DNA of 41,264 nt. Origin: Acidobacteriaceae bacterium. GTDB lineage: Bacteria; Acidobacteriota; Terriglobia; Terriglobales; Acidobacteriaceae. The stretch spans positions 1-41,264 of the forward strand of contig JARLFY010000088.1 of the NCBI GenBank assembly GCA_031296325.1, read 5' to 3'. How positions within the stretch are numbered: position 1 is the first letter of the stretch; each line of letters begins with the position of its first letter. The translations under genes were made by a program, and so were the position numbers. Positions 15,697-22,631 of the stretch are shown piece by piece. The notes beneath the pieces are model-generated. The model saw only the letters and a list, made by a program, of their open reading frames with translations, had not been told where the DNA came from and did not search any database.

Positions 15697-16554
15697 ATGA
15701 GCTGGTTTAAGCGGGAAGACAATGCAATCGTCAACGAGGCGCAGAAGACGGTGCGCACCGAGGGGCTTTGGACGCAGTGCGGAAGCTGTCGCCAGACGAT
15801 CTTCAAGAAGGATCTGGAGGCGAACCTCAACGTCTGCCCCAATCCGAAGTGCGGCCACCACTTTCACATCAGCGCGAAGCGGCGCATCGAGCTGCTTCTG
15901 GAGCCGGGCTACGAGTTGGTCGATCTCGACCTGCAATCGACCGATCCGCTGGAGTTTACCGACCTCAAACGCTACCAGCATCGCCTGACCGAGGCGCGTC
16001 GCAAGACCGGACTCAACGACGCCATCGTCAACGCAGTTGGCAAGATCGGCCCACATGCGGTGACGGTCAGCGCAATGGAGTATGGCTTCATCGGAGGCAG
16101 CATGGGCGCGGTCGTCGGAGAGACGATTGCCCGCGCGGTCGATCGCTCGCTGGCCACGCGCAGCCCGCTGATCGTCGTTGCGGCCTCGGGCGGAGCGCGC
16201 ATGATGGAGGGCATCGTATCGCTGATGCAGATGGCCAAGATCTCATCCGGTCTGGCGCGGCTGGACGACGAGCGCATCCCCTACATCTCGGTGATGACCG
16301 ACCCGACCACCGGAGGCGTTACCGCCAGCTTCGCCATGCTGGGCGACCTGAACATCGCCGAGCCGGGAGCGCTGATCGGCTTCGCCGGCCCGCGCGTCAT
16401 CGAGCAGACCACGCGCCAGAAACTGCCCGAGGGATTCCAGCGCTCGGAGTTTCTGCTGGAGCACGGCTTCCTCGATGCCATTGTTGAACGCAAGAATATG
16501 AAGAGCTATCTGGCGCAGGCGCTGGGCTGGATGAGCGCGCGAGCCGCAAGCTAG
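15697..16554 (+). CDS. accD: Acetyl-CoA carboxylase carboxyltransferase subunit beta
   Basis: This is the beta subunit of the carboxyltransferase that moves CO2 from carboxybiotin to acetyl-CoA to make malonyl-CoA, the first step of fatty acid synthesis. The 285-aa product starts with a zinc ribbon (Cys28, Cys31, Cys47, Cys52) and then the crotonase-like carboxyltransferase domain (GGSMGAVVGE, SGGARMMEG, DPTTGGVTASFA, GFAGPRVIEQT). The ribbon's second pair is CPNPKC, four residues between the cysteines instead of the usual two. AAAGGGA lies about 8 bases before the ATG. The partner accA is not in the window. It reads alone on the plus strand, with a possible small membrane protein just behind it. 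Confidence 0.96.
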   Translation: MSWFKREDNAIVNEAQKTVRTEGLWTQCGSCRQTIFKKDLEANLNVCPNPKCGHHFHISAKRRIELLLEPGYELVDLDLQSTDPLEFTDLKRYQHRLTEARRKTGLNDAIVNAVGKIGPHAVTVSAMEYGFIGGSMGAVVGETIARAVDRSLATRSPLIVVAASGGARMMEGIVSLMQMAKISSGLARLDDERIPYISVMTDPTTGGVTASFAMLGDLNIAEPGALIGFAGPRVIEQTTRQKLPEGFQRSEFLLEHGFLDAIVERKNMKSYLAQALGWMSARAAS

Positions 16555-16595
16555 ATGCGAGTATTCCTGCTGCGCCCAAAGACAATCCGGCGCGG

Positions 16596-16718
16596 ATGGA
16601 CTTTGAGCGGCTGCGCGCTCGCTCGGAAAAAGTGGAAGGCGCTGTGCTTCTCTTCGGTCTCGGCGTCGTCGTGTTGATGGGCTTTGAAGAGTCCATCAAC
16701 ACTGGCGATTTCGCATAG
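16596..16718 (+). CDS. Possible small membrane protein (40 aa) after accD
   Basis: The frame encodes MDFERLRARSEKVEG, then a hydrophobic helix (AVLLFGLGVVVLMGF) and a short polar tail (EESINTGDFA). A charged N-terminus followed by one membrane helix is the usual make-up of small membrane proteins. It follows the accD stop by about 40 bases, and the frame stays open upstream into the accD end. No clear ribosome binding site is seen before the ATG; a non-ATG start further upstream is possible. No family recognised. Confidence 0.35.
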   Translation: MDFERLRARSEKVEGAVLLFGLGVVVLMGFEESINTGDFA

Positions 16719-16744
16719 GCTCACAACCGCTTGGAGCCTTTTCT

Positions 16745-16803
16745 GAATTGCTGTAGGCCAATTTGCTTGTCATTCCGCAGCCAAGCGGAGGAATCTGCTT
16801 TTG
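16745..16803. repeat. Dispersed palindromic element
   Basis: GAATTGCTGTAGGCCAATTT, then GCTTGTCATTCCGC and GCGGAGGAATCTGC. The first 30 bases closely match 22273-22303. Confidence 0.65.
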
Positions 16804-16828
16804 CGCGCTGCGCGATGGTCTACTCCAT

Positions 16829-16944
16829 TAGAGCTTTTCTCCAATGGGATAGATCCTGACACCGCGAGCAAAAATGCGGGGATTCTTCGCTACGCTCAGA
16901 ATGACAATTCATCTCCGGACTCCAGTAATTCGAGAGATGCTCTA
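16829..16944. repeat. Palindromic element with terminal inverted repeats, ending in the ychF stop
   Basis: Left end TAGAGCTTTTCTC and right end GAGAGATGCTCTA are inverted copies; the interior has GCGGGGATTCTTCGCT and CTCAGAATGACA. The last three bases (CTA, 16942-16944) are the complement of the ychF stop codon TAG, so the element begins exactly at the stop. Confidence 0.7.
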
Positions 16945-18042
16945 CACGTTGAATTTGAAGAAGAGGATGTCGCCGTCCTTAACGGTGTACTCCTTGCCTT
17001 CGGACTTCAGCAGACCCTTTTCCTTGACGGCCTGTTCGCTGCCGTGGGTGAAGAGATCTTCGCAGTGGTAGCAGTCGGCCTTGATGAATCCCTTTTCAAA
17101 GTCGGAGTGGATGACTCCTGCCGCTCCCGGAGCTTTGGTGCCGCGAACGATCGTCCAGGCGCGAACCTCCTGCACTCCGGCGGTGAAGTAGGTGATGAGT
17201 CCGAGCAGTCGGTAGGCCGAGTGGATCAGGCGGTCGAGGCCGGGTTCTTCCAGTCCCATCTCCTTGAGAAATTCATTGCGTTCGGCGGCATCGAGCTGGG
17301 CGATCTCCGACTCCATCGAGCCGCAGATGCGCACGACCTGCGAGTTCTCCTCGGCGGCGCGCTTCTCTACCGCATCGACCCATTCGTTGTGCCCGCTCAG
17401 CCCGTCCTCGTCGACGTTGGCGACGTAGAGCAGCGGCTTGGCGGTGATCAGGTGCAGGTCGCGCGTGTAGGGTAGCTCTTCTTCGGTCAACTCGACCGTG
17501 CGTGCGGGCTTGCCCGCTTCCAGCGCGGCCTTCAGCTTGCCCAGCGCGGCGAACTCGGTCTTCACCTTGTGGTCGGCGTTGGCCGGCTTGCACAGCTTCT
17601 CGACCTTGGTGTAGCGCTTATCGACGGTGTCGAGATCGGCCAGCAAAAGCTCGGTGTTGATGATGTCGATGTCGTGCAGCGGGTTGACTCCGCCTGCGAC
17701 GTGGATGACCTCGGGATCGGCGAAGCAGCGCACGACGTGCAGAATCGCGTCGGTCGAGCGGATGTGGCCAAGGAACTGGTTGCCCAGACCTTCGCCCTTG
17801 CTTGCGCCCTCGACCAGTCCGGCGATGTCGATGAACTCCATCGTCGTCGGCACCAGCGACTTCGGCACGATGAGCTTGGAGATCTTCTCCAGCCGTACGT
17901 CCGGCACGGTCACGACGCCCGTGTTGGGGTCAATCGTGCAGAAGGGATAATTCGCGGCCTGCGCCTTGGCCGAGGTGAGCGCGTTGAAGATGGTGCTTTT
18001 TCCGACGTTGGGCAGACCAACGATTCCACAGTTCAGAGGCAT
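16942..18042 (-). CDS. ychF: Redox-regulated ATPase / Obg-family protein YchF
   Basis: YchF is a universally conserved P-loop protein of the Obg family that prefers ATP and binds ribosomes; in E. coli it affects the oxidative stress response. The 366-aa product has GLPNVGKS at 9-16, NYPFCTIDPN as the switch region, DIAGLVEGASKGEGLGNQFL (G3 region), a coiled-coil insertion in the middle and the C-terminal TGS-like domain (TYFTAGVQEVRAWTI ... DFEKGFIKADCY ... KEGDILFFKFNV-like end). Length is typical (about 363). AAGGAA lies about 11 bases upstream of the ATG. The stop codon coincides with the terminal repeat of a palindromic element. Probably monocistronic. Confidence 0.96.
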   Translation of the reverse strand: MPLNCGIVGLPNVGKSTIFNALTSAKAQAANYPFCTIDPNTGVVTVPDVRLEKISKLIVPKSLVPTTMEFIDIAGLVEGASKGEGLGNQFLGHIRSTDAILHVVRCFADPEVIHVAGGVNPLHDIDIINTELLLADLDTVDKRYTKVEKLCKPANADHKVKTEFAALGKLKAALEAGKPARTVELTEEELPYTRDLHLITAKPLLYVANVDEDGLSGHNEWVDAVEKRAAEENSQVVRICGSMESEIAQLDAAERNEFLKEMGLEEPGLDRLIHSAYRLLGLITYFTAGVQEVRAWTIVRGTKAPGAAGVIHSDFEKGFIKADCYHCEDLFTHGSEQAVKEKGLLKSEGKEYTVKDGDILFFKFNV

Positions 18043-18204
18043 GTTTTGCTGTTTCCTTCGCTCGCGTCGCCGCGGCAGATACGAGCCGGGTCGGCGTCGT
18101 GAGAGTGTCTCTAATAAGGATAGTGCATCCCGGCATTTTGCTTGCAGTGCGACGGTCTAAAAAACCGCAGAGCAAGAATAAACGCCATAGAGCGAGTGAA
18201 GCAG

Positions 18205-18240
18205 ATTTCTGCGCTCGCGCTATGGAATGACAAACAAATG
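18205..18240. repeat. Dispersed palindromic element (degenerate)
   Basis: AAGCAGATTTCTGCGCTCGCGCTATGGAATGACAAA is a diverged copy of the family core between ychF and the flavin reductase gene. A related GCATTTTGCTTGCAGTGCGA stretch lies just upstream (about 18131-18150), also found at 6027-6050. Confidence 0.55.
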
Positions 18241-18272
18241 GCCGCGTAATATTGATGGCATTTTAAAAACGC

Positions 18273-18300
18273 TTTTATCCGTGTCAATCCGTGGTCGGTG
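18273..18300. repeat. ATCCGTGG-type dispersed repeat
   Basis: TTTTATCCGTGTCAATCCGTGGTCGG, the inverse orientation of the repeat at 15425-15462, 13 bases from the flavin reductase stop. Confidence 0.55.
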
Positions 18301-18312
18301 TTGTCTTGGTTG

Positions 18313-18951
18313 CTATTGTTTACCGTTTTCCCAGTCTTCCAGCGTGATGCGTGGCACGGTGATGAAGGCGTCGCGTGTCTTGACGTAGCTGCCCAGGCCG
18401 TTCATGCGACCGACGGTGTGCAACTCTTCGGACTTGATGTAGGGGCCTTTGGGGTCGACGAACTGGTCTTCGACGTACATGGCCACAACACGGCCCAGAA
18501 TGATGCGCGAGCGACCAACCTCCATGGTGGTGAACTCGGTACACTCCAGTGCGGCGTGGGCCTCGGCGATGCGCGGAACCTTGACCACGCTCGAGGGCGC
18601 CGTAGTGAGCCCGGCCATCTCCAACTCGCTGACGTCGGCGGGAAATTCGGTGGCGGTAATGTTCATCTTGTCCAGCAGATCTTCCGTCACCACGTTGATG
18701 ACAAACTCGCCCATGCGGCGGATGTTGCGCGCCGTGTCCTTGGGAACGGCGCCGCGTCCGCTGCGATTCGCCACGCCGAGGCCAACGATCGGAGGGTCGG
18801 TGCACAGATAGTTGTAGGCGCTGAAGGGTGCGGCGTTCAACTTGCCGTTCTCGTCCATGCTGGTGACCCAGGCGATGGGGCGTGGGGAGATCAGGCCAAT
18901 CAGCAGGTTGTAGATCTGTCGCGCAGGAGTCTTGTCCATCTCAAACTTCAT
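18313..18951 (-). CDS. Flavin reductase family protein (FMN-binding split barrel)
   Basis: The 212-aa product fits the DIM6/NTAB flavoprotein group, which bind FMN and often act as flavin reductases serving monooxygenases. Typical features are SPRPIAWVTSMDENGKLNAAPFSAYNYL (the FMN-binding strand pair), DPPIVGLGV, KDTARNIRRMGEFVINVV and the C-terminal GRMNGLGSYVKTRD. AGGGA stands 7 bases before the ATG. No monooxygenase partner is adjacent, so the physiological partner is unknown. It lies just downstream of miaA on the same strand with an 88-base gap. Confidence 0.88.
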   Translation of the reverse strand: MKFEMDKTPARQIYNLLIGLISPRPIAWVTSMDENGKLNAAPFSAYNYLCTDPPIVGLGVANRSGRGAVPKDTARNIRRMGEFVINVVTEDLLDKMNITATEFPADVSELEMAGLTTAPSSVVKVPRIAEAHAALECTEFTTMEVGRSRIILGRVVAMYVEDQFVDPKGPYIKSEELHTVGRMNGLGSYVKTRDAFITVPRITLEDWENGKQ

Positions 18952-19039
18952 TAGAATTTCCCTCGTACAACCAGCCTATCGTACTGTGCGCGAGTTGCCC
19001 AAATGGAGTGCGTCGGCAATCGCGCCAGCCGATCCGTTG

Positions 19040-20074
19040 TCACTGCGCGGCGAGGTGCTGGGCGACAAGGGCCAGAGCCTGCTGCTGGATTGCGTCGTCG
19101 CTGCCGAAGCCGACGAGCCAGTGCAGCGCTGGATCTTTACGGAACCAGGTGAGCTGGCGTTTGGCGTAGTTGCGATGGCCTTGCTGGGCCTGCGCGATGG
19201 CCTCTTCGCGGCTGATCTCGCCGCGAAGCAGGGCCGCCGCCTGCGCGTAGCCGAGCGAGGTGAGAGCGCGGCAGTCGTCGCCGTAGAGACGCATAAGTTG
19301 GGCGGTCTCTTCTACAAGGCCCGTCTCGAACATCTGGGCGGCGCGTTGGTTGATGCGGGCGTATAGCTCGGCGCGAGGTGGATTCAGGGCGAGGCGAAGG
19401 ACGCGGAAGCCGGTGAGTGGCTGGTGCGGCTGTTGCCATTGCGCGGTGATGGGATGAAATCTGGAGGCGGGCGCGTCGCCTGATGCGGCTGTATCTGCTG
19501 GAGTGAGGCTGTTGCTGGCGGCGGGTGGGCGGACGGAGAGCGTGACCTCAATGGCGCGAATGATTTTGGGCGCGTCGTTGGGGTGGATGAGGCGTGCAGC
19601 GGCAGGATCCAGCCGCGCGAGGATGCGGTGCAGATGGGTCGAGCCGCGCAGTTGGGCGCGTTGGCGGAGCTTTTCGCGCAATGCTTCGTGACGGGGCGGT
19701 GCAGGGAAGAGTCCGTCGAGCAGGGCGCGCAGGTAGAGACCGGTTCCTCCGGCCACAATGGGGAGACGATTGCGCTGGGCGATCTCGCGGACGGCCTCGC
19801 GGGCCTTGCGGCTGTAGTCTCCGGCGGTGCATGGCTCGCTGGGCAAGGCAATGTCCAACATGTGGTGAGGCACACGGGCGCGCTCGGCCTGACTTGGTTT
19901 GGCCGAGCCGATCTCCATACCGCGATAGACGGCGACCGAGTCGCAACTGACGATCTCGCCGTTGAATCGCTCGGCCAGAGCGAGCGAGAGCGCCGTCTTG
20001 CCGCTGGCGGTGGGGCCGGCGAGGACGAGCAGGGGCTTTGCGCTATCGAGCGAGTTCTCTACCAAAGCCTCCAC
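19040..20074 (-). CDS. miaA: tRNA dimethylallyltransferase MiaA
   Basis: MiaA transfers the dimethylallyl group to N6 of A37 in tRNAs reading UNN codons. The 344-aa product has the P-loop GPTASGKT at 20-27, then SCDSVAVYRGMEIGSAKP, VPHHMLDI, GDYSRKAREAV, VAGGTGLYLRALLDG and the C-terminal LTSLGYAQA ... RNYAKRQLTWFRKDP motifs. Between about 180 and 215 there is an Ala/Ser/Pro-rich insertion (PPAASNSLTPADTAASGDAP). The start is GTG at 20074, which overlaps the 3' end of a 50-aa membrane-protein gene (20059-20211), so translation may be coupled. The in-frame TTG at 20065 is a weaker choice. Confidence 0.95.
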   Translation of the reverse strand: MEALVENSLDSAKPLLVLAGPTASGKTALSLALAERFNGEIVSCDSVAVYRGMEIGSAKPSQAERARVPHHMLDIALPSEPCTAGDYSRKAREAVREIAQRNRLPIVAGGTGLYLRALLDGLFPAPPRHEALREKLRQRAQLRGSTHLHRILARLDPAAARLIHPNDAPKIIRAIEVTLSVRPPAASNSLTPADTAASGDAPASRFHPITAQWQQPHQPLTGFRVLRLALNPPRAELYARINQRAAQMFETGLVEETAQLMRLYGDDCRALTSLGYAQAAALLRGEISREEAIAQAQQGHRNYAKRQLTWFRKDPALHWLVGFGSDDAIQQQALALVAQHLAAQ

Positions 20075-20211
20075 CAGCCGGGGGGGAAGACGCGATGCAC
20101 CCCGACGCGGAGAAGGGTCAAGGCAATCGCAATGAGCGCAAGCAGAAGCAGACCGCGAATCTGGCGGCGGCGTTCGTTCTGGTGCGCGTCGGGTGCATAG
20201 GGCGAAGGCAT
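20059..20211 (-). CDS. Small membrane protein (50 aa) overlapping miaA start
   Basis: The frame encodes MPSPYAPDAHQNERRRQIRG, a transmembrane helix (LLLLALIAIALTLLRVGV) and a short tail ending PPGWWRLW. A basic stretch before the helix predicts the N-terminus inside. It overlaps the miaA GTG by 16 bases, in another frame, a layout usual for coupled genes. No strong Shine-Dalgarno sequence is seen before the ATG. No family recognised. Confidence 0.6.
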   Translation of the reverse strand: MPSPYAPDAHQNERRRQIRGLLLLALIAIALTLLRVGVHRVFPPGWWRLW

Positions 20212-20339
20212 GGGTTTAGGAAAAGTCTACGTAACTGCTCTCCACGTTTTGAAAGGGCGCGGTCTGTTTAGTCCCCCGAGGGAATCTTGAAGACTTACAG
20301 AGTCTCCAGAAAGCATTTTCGGTACTGTGTTGACCATCG

Positions 20340-20398
20340 TGGAGCGAGCAGAAGCAGGTTTCATCGCTTTGCTACGGAATGACAAACAGATCGGTCTT
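20340..20398. repeat. Dispersed palindromic element
   Basis: GAGCGAGCAGAAGCAGGTTTCATCGCTTTGCTACGGAATGACAAACAG, a diverged core copy. It lies between the small membrane protein gene and the prenyl synthase gene. A second short repeat-like string, AAGGGCTGAAGGCCCGATC, follows at about 20442-20460. Confidence 0.55.
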
Positions 20399-20481
20399 CA
20401 GCAATAAATCCTCTAACCCAAGGTCTATAGGAGCGAGCCTAAAGGGCTGAAGGCCCGATCTGTAACTTCTACCGCAGAAAT

Positions 20482-21438
20482 CTAGTGAGTGCGGGTGGTC
20501 AGGTACTGGGCCAGAGATTTGAGCGGGTCGGCGGAGGAACCAAAGGATTCCAGAGCTGCGTAGGCCTCGGCGATGAGGCGGTCGGCGTCGCGGCGCGACT
20601 GCTCGATTCCGTGGACGGCGGGCCATGTGGCCTTGATCGTGGCCGCATCCTTGCCTGCGGTCTTGCCCAACTCGGCGGAGGACTGCGTCATGTCCAGAAT
20701 GTCGTCGACGATCTGGAAGGCGAGGCCGATCTTCTCGCCGAAGGTACGCAGGCGTGCGATGATCTCGGCGTCGTTGCGGCCTGCGAGCGGCTTGCTGCCC
20801 AGACCGTAGAGACCGCCGCTAACGATGGCCGTGGTCAGCAACGCCCCGGTCTTGGCACGATGGATGGTCTCGACCAGAGCGGCGGTCGGCGCCACTCCCT
20901 CGCTCTCAATGTCTACAACCTGCCCGCCGATCATTCCCGGAGCGAGGCCGGTGTCGATGCTGCCGGAGCGGCCTACGCCGGTGCCGACGGCGATGGCGAC
21001 CTCGCCGAGGATCTCGACGACCGAGGTGGCGGGTGCGGAGAGCTGCGCAATAGTCTGGAAGGCAAGGGTCTGCAAGGCGTCGCCAGCCAGAATGGCGATG
21101 GCCTCGCCATACGCGACGTGGCAGGTGGGCTTGCCGCGACGCAGATCGTCGTTGTCCAGCGCGGGCAGATCGTCGTGGATCAGCGAGTAGGTGTGCAGCA
21201 TCTCCAGTGCGGCGCCAAGCTCTGCGACGCCCGCAGGAAGTTCGCCGGTGCCTGCAACCATGCGCGCCGTCTCCATGCAGAGGATCGGACGAAGCCGCTT
21301 GCCTCCCGCAAAGACGCTGTGGCGCATGGCGCGGTGGATCGAGACGGGAAGCGTCTCCGCCGAGGGCAGAAGGCGTTCGAGGGAGGCATCGGCCAGTTGC
21401 GCGCCGGAGGCGAGAAGGGATTTCACTAAAGATTCCAT
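20482..21438 (-). CDS. ispA: Short-chain polyprenyl diphosphate synthase (farnesyl diphosphate synthase type)
   Basis: This enzyme condenses isopentenyl diphosphate with allylic diphosphates to make farnesyl (or geranylgeranyl) diphosphate. The 318-aa product has GGKRLRPIL, the first Asp-rich motif DDLPALDNDDLRRGKPT (the extra-residue type of bacterial FPP synthases), the KTGALL motif and the second Asp-rich motif DDILD. The size fits IspA. The ATG at 21438 is favoured over the upstream GTG frame (21477) because the family starts near here, although the ribosome binding site is weak. It is divergent from the carbonic anhydrase gene. The product chain length cannot be set from sequence alone, so the symbol is tentative. 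Confidence 0.9.
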   Translation of the reverse strand: MESLVKSLLASGAQLADASLERLLPSAETLPVSIHRAMRHSVFAGGKRLRPILCMETARMVAGTGELPAGVAELGAALEMLHTYSLIHDDLPALDNDDLRRGKPTCHVAYGEAIAILAGDALQTLAFQTIAQLSAPATSVVEILGEVAIAVGTGVGRSGSIDTGLAPGMIGGQVVDIESEGVAPTAALVETIHRAKTGALLTTAIVSGGLYGLGSKPLAGRNDAEIIARLRTFGEKIGLAFQIVDDILDMTQSSAELGKTAGKDAATIKATWPAVHGIEQSRRDADRLIAEAYAALESFGSSADPLKSLAQYLTTRTH

Positions 21439-21580
21439 CGGCTTTGATAATAAATGACGCGAGGCATCGGTTGGCACATCAGAATGATTGGAGAAGAAAA
21501 AGTTGTGGGCTGATGGCGCAGAGAGATTCGTGCGATTCTATTGGGAGCGGCCCTGTGGAATGCTATTGGAGGAGAGGAAT

Positions 21581-22240
21581 TTGGCGGATATAGCGGCGTT
21601 CTTGTCGGGATTTAAGAGCTTTCAGGAGAAGTACTTTGGCGGCGACGAGAGCGTCTATGCGCGTCTGCGTCAGGGACAGAGTCCGCGTGCTTTGGTCATC
21701 TCCTGCTGCGACTCGCGGGCCGATCCGGGAATGCTGATGGGCGCTGGGCCGGGGGAGATCTTCGTCGTGCGCAATGTGGCCAACCTCGTTCCACCCTACA
21801 GCGAGAGCGCAGAGCTGCCCGGCATCCGCGCCGACATTGAGTTCGCGGTCAAGAACCTGAACGTCGAGCGGATCATTATTCTCGGCCACTCCGGCTGCGG
21901 AGGAATCGGCGCGCTGATGGAAGGCGAGGGAGTCACGACCAGCAGGTACGAGTTCATCGGCTCGTGGGTCAGCATTGCAGCCGAGGCGCGGCAACGGGTG
22001 CTGCGCGAGATTCCCGAAGCCTCGCGCGCGGAGCAGGCAAAGGCCTGCGAAAAACGGGCGGTCGCCCTCTCCTTGGCAAACCTGCTCTCATTTCCCTGGA
22101 TTCGCCAGCGGGTCGAGACGGGTTCGCTCGCACTGCATGGATGGTACTTCGACCTCGACGACGGAGAGTTGCTGGAGTACTCGGCGGAGACGGATCGCTT
22201 TGCCCCTCTGGTGCAGCGACGCACAGGCATTTCAAAGTAA
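21581..22240 (+). CDS. Beta-class carbonic anhydrase
   Basis: The enzyme interconverts CO2 and bicarbonate. The product is 219 aa from the TTG chosen here, like E. coli CynT. Zinc-site motifs are CCDSR (Cys42, Asp44, Arg46) and HSGCGG, with FVVRNVAN between. The C-terminal LHGWYFDLDDGELLEY is typical. TTG 21581 is favoured because GGAGGA lies 8 bases upstream. ATG 21560 is an alternative with a poorer site, and the frame is open back to 21488. Bicarbonate would feed acetyl-CoA carboxylase (accD is 5 kb away) and other carboxylations. It is followed by a long repeat-containing intergenic region. Confidence 0.94.
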   Translation: MADIAAFLSGFKSFQEKYFGGDESVYARLRQGQSPRALVISCCDSRADPGMLMGAGPGEIFVVRNVANLVPPYSESAELPGIRADIEFAVKNLNVERIIILGHSGCGGIGALMEGEGVTTSRYEFIGSWVSIAAEARQRVLREIPEASRAEQAKACEKRAVALSLANLLSFPWIRQRVETGSLALHGWYFDLDDGELLEYSAETDRFAPLVQRRTGISK

Positions 22241-22272
22241 GAGCCGTGTCGAGAGTAATTTAGATCGTTTAG

Positions 22273-22330
22273 GAATCGCTTTAGACCAATTTGTTTGTCA
22301 TTCCTTCGCTGCGCTGCGGAATGACAAACG
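22273..22330. repeat. Dispersed palindromic element
   Basis: The clearest copy as a hairpin: TTTGTCATTCC and GGAATGACAAA are perfect inverted repeats around TTCGCTGCGCTGC. The preceding GAATCGCTTTAGACCAATTT matches 16745-16764. Confidence 0.75.
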
Positions 22331-22458
22331 AACGATAGGCAACGACAACGGCAAAAGCAGCGGCTTGTGGTGCGAACTGTATTCCTCCCACCCATCGCTG
22401 ATGAAACCGCGATGGATGGGGCACCCGGCTACGTACTCCCACTTCACACCTAAAAACC

Positions 22459-22498
22459 GCGTCGCAAAGCAAAGTGTATATGTCGATACGCCCTAGCG
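22459..22498. repeat. Copy of the smpB-end repeat
   Basis: GCGTCGCAAAGCAAAGTGTA and the following TATGTCGATACGCCCTAGCG match 110-149 with about three changes in 40. At the other site the CTA near the end is the complement of the smpB stop codon. Confidence 0.7.
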
Positions 22499-22567
22499 AT
22501 TGTCCTCATCTATCCATAGCAAATATCTCGTGAATTAAGTCACTCAGATTAATTTTGCACATAAAAT

Positions 22568-22597
22568 TTGCAGCCTCTGCCGTCTGAGAGTTATGCT
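22568..22597 (+). promoter_or_regulatory. Candidate uxaE promoter
   Basis: TTGCAG (22568-22573) and TATGCT (22592-22597) are separated by 18 bases. Both are partial matches to sigma-70 boxes. The expected transcript start, about 22604, lies just before the FadR-type palindrome, so a bound repressor would block the polymerase. Confidence 0.35.
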
Positions 22598-22611
22598 GTG
22601 ACGGTTGCAGA

Positions 22612-22626
22612 ATTGGTTAGACCAAT
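22612..22626. promoter_or_regulatory. GntR/FadR-subfamily type operator upstream of uxaE
   Basis: ATTGGT-TAG-ACCAAT is a perfect 6-bp inverted repeat with a 3-base centre. It fits the FadR-subfamily consensus TNGTNNNACNA, and its half-sites equal those of the E. coli hexuronate regulators UxuR/ExuR (TTGGT/ACCAA). Position over the predicted transcript start supports repression relieved by a hexuronate. The regulator gene is not in the window. Confidence 0.55.
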
Positions 22627-22631
22627 CGAAT

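Larger units (their letters stand above)
22241..22631. other. Intergenic region before uxaE
   Basis: 391 bases with no gene. It holds a palindromic element (22273-22330), the second copy of the smpB-end repeat (22459-22498), an AT-rich stretch (about 22515-22570), a candidate promoter (22568-22597) and a FadR-type operator (22612-22626). Confidence 0.6.
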
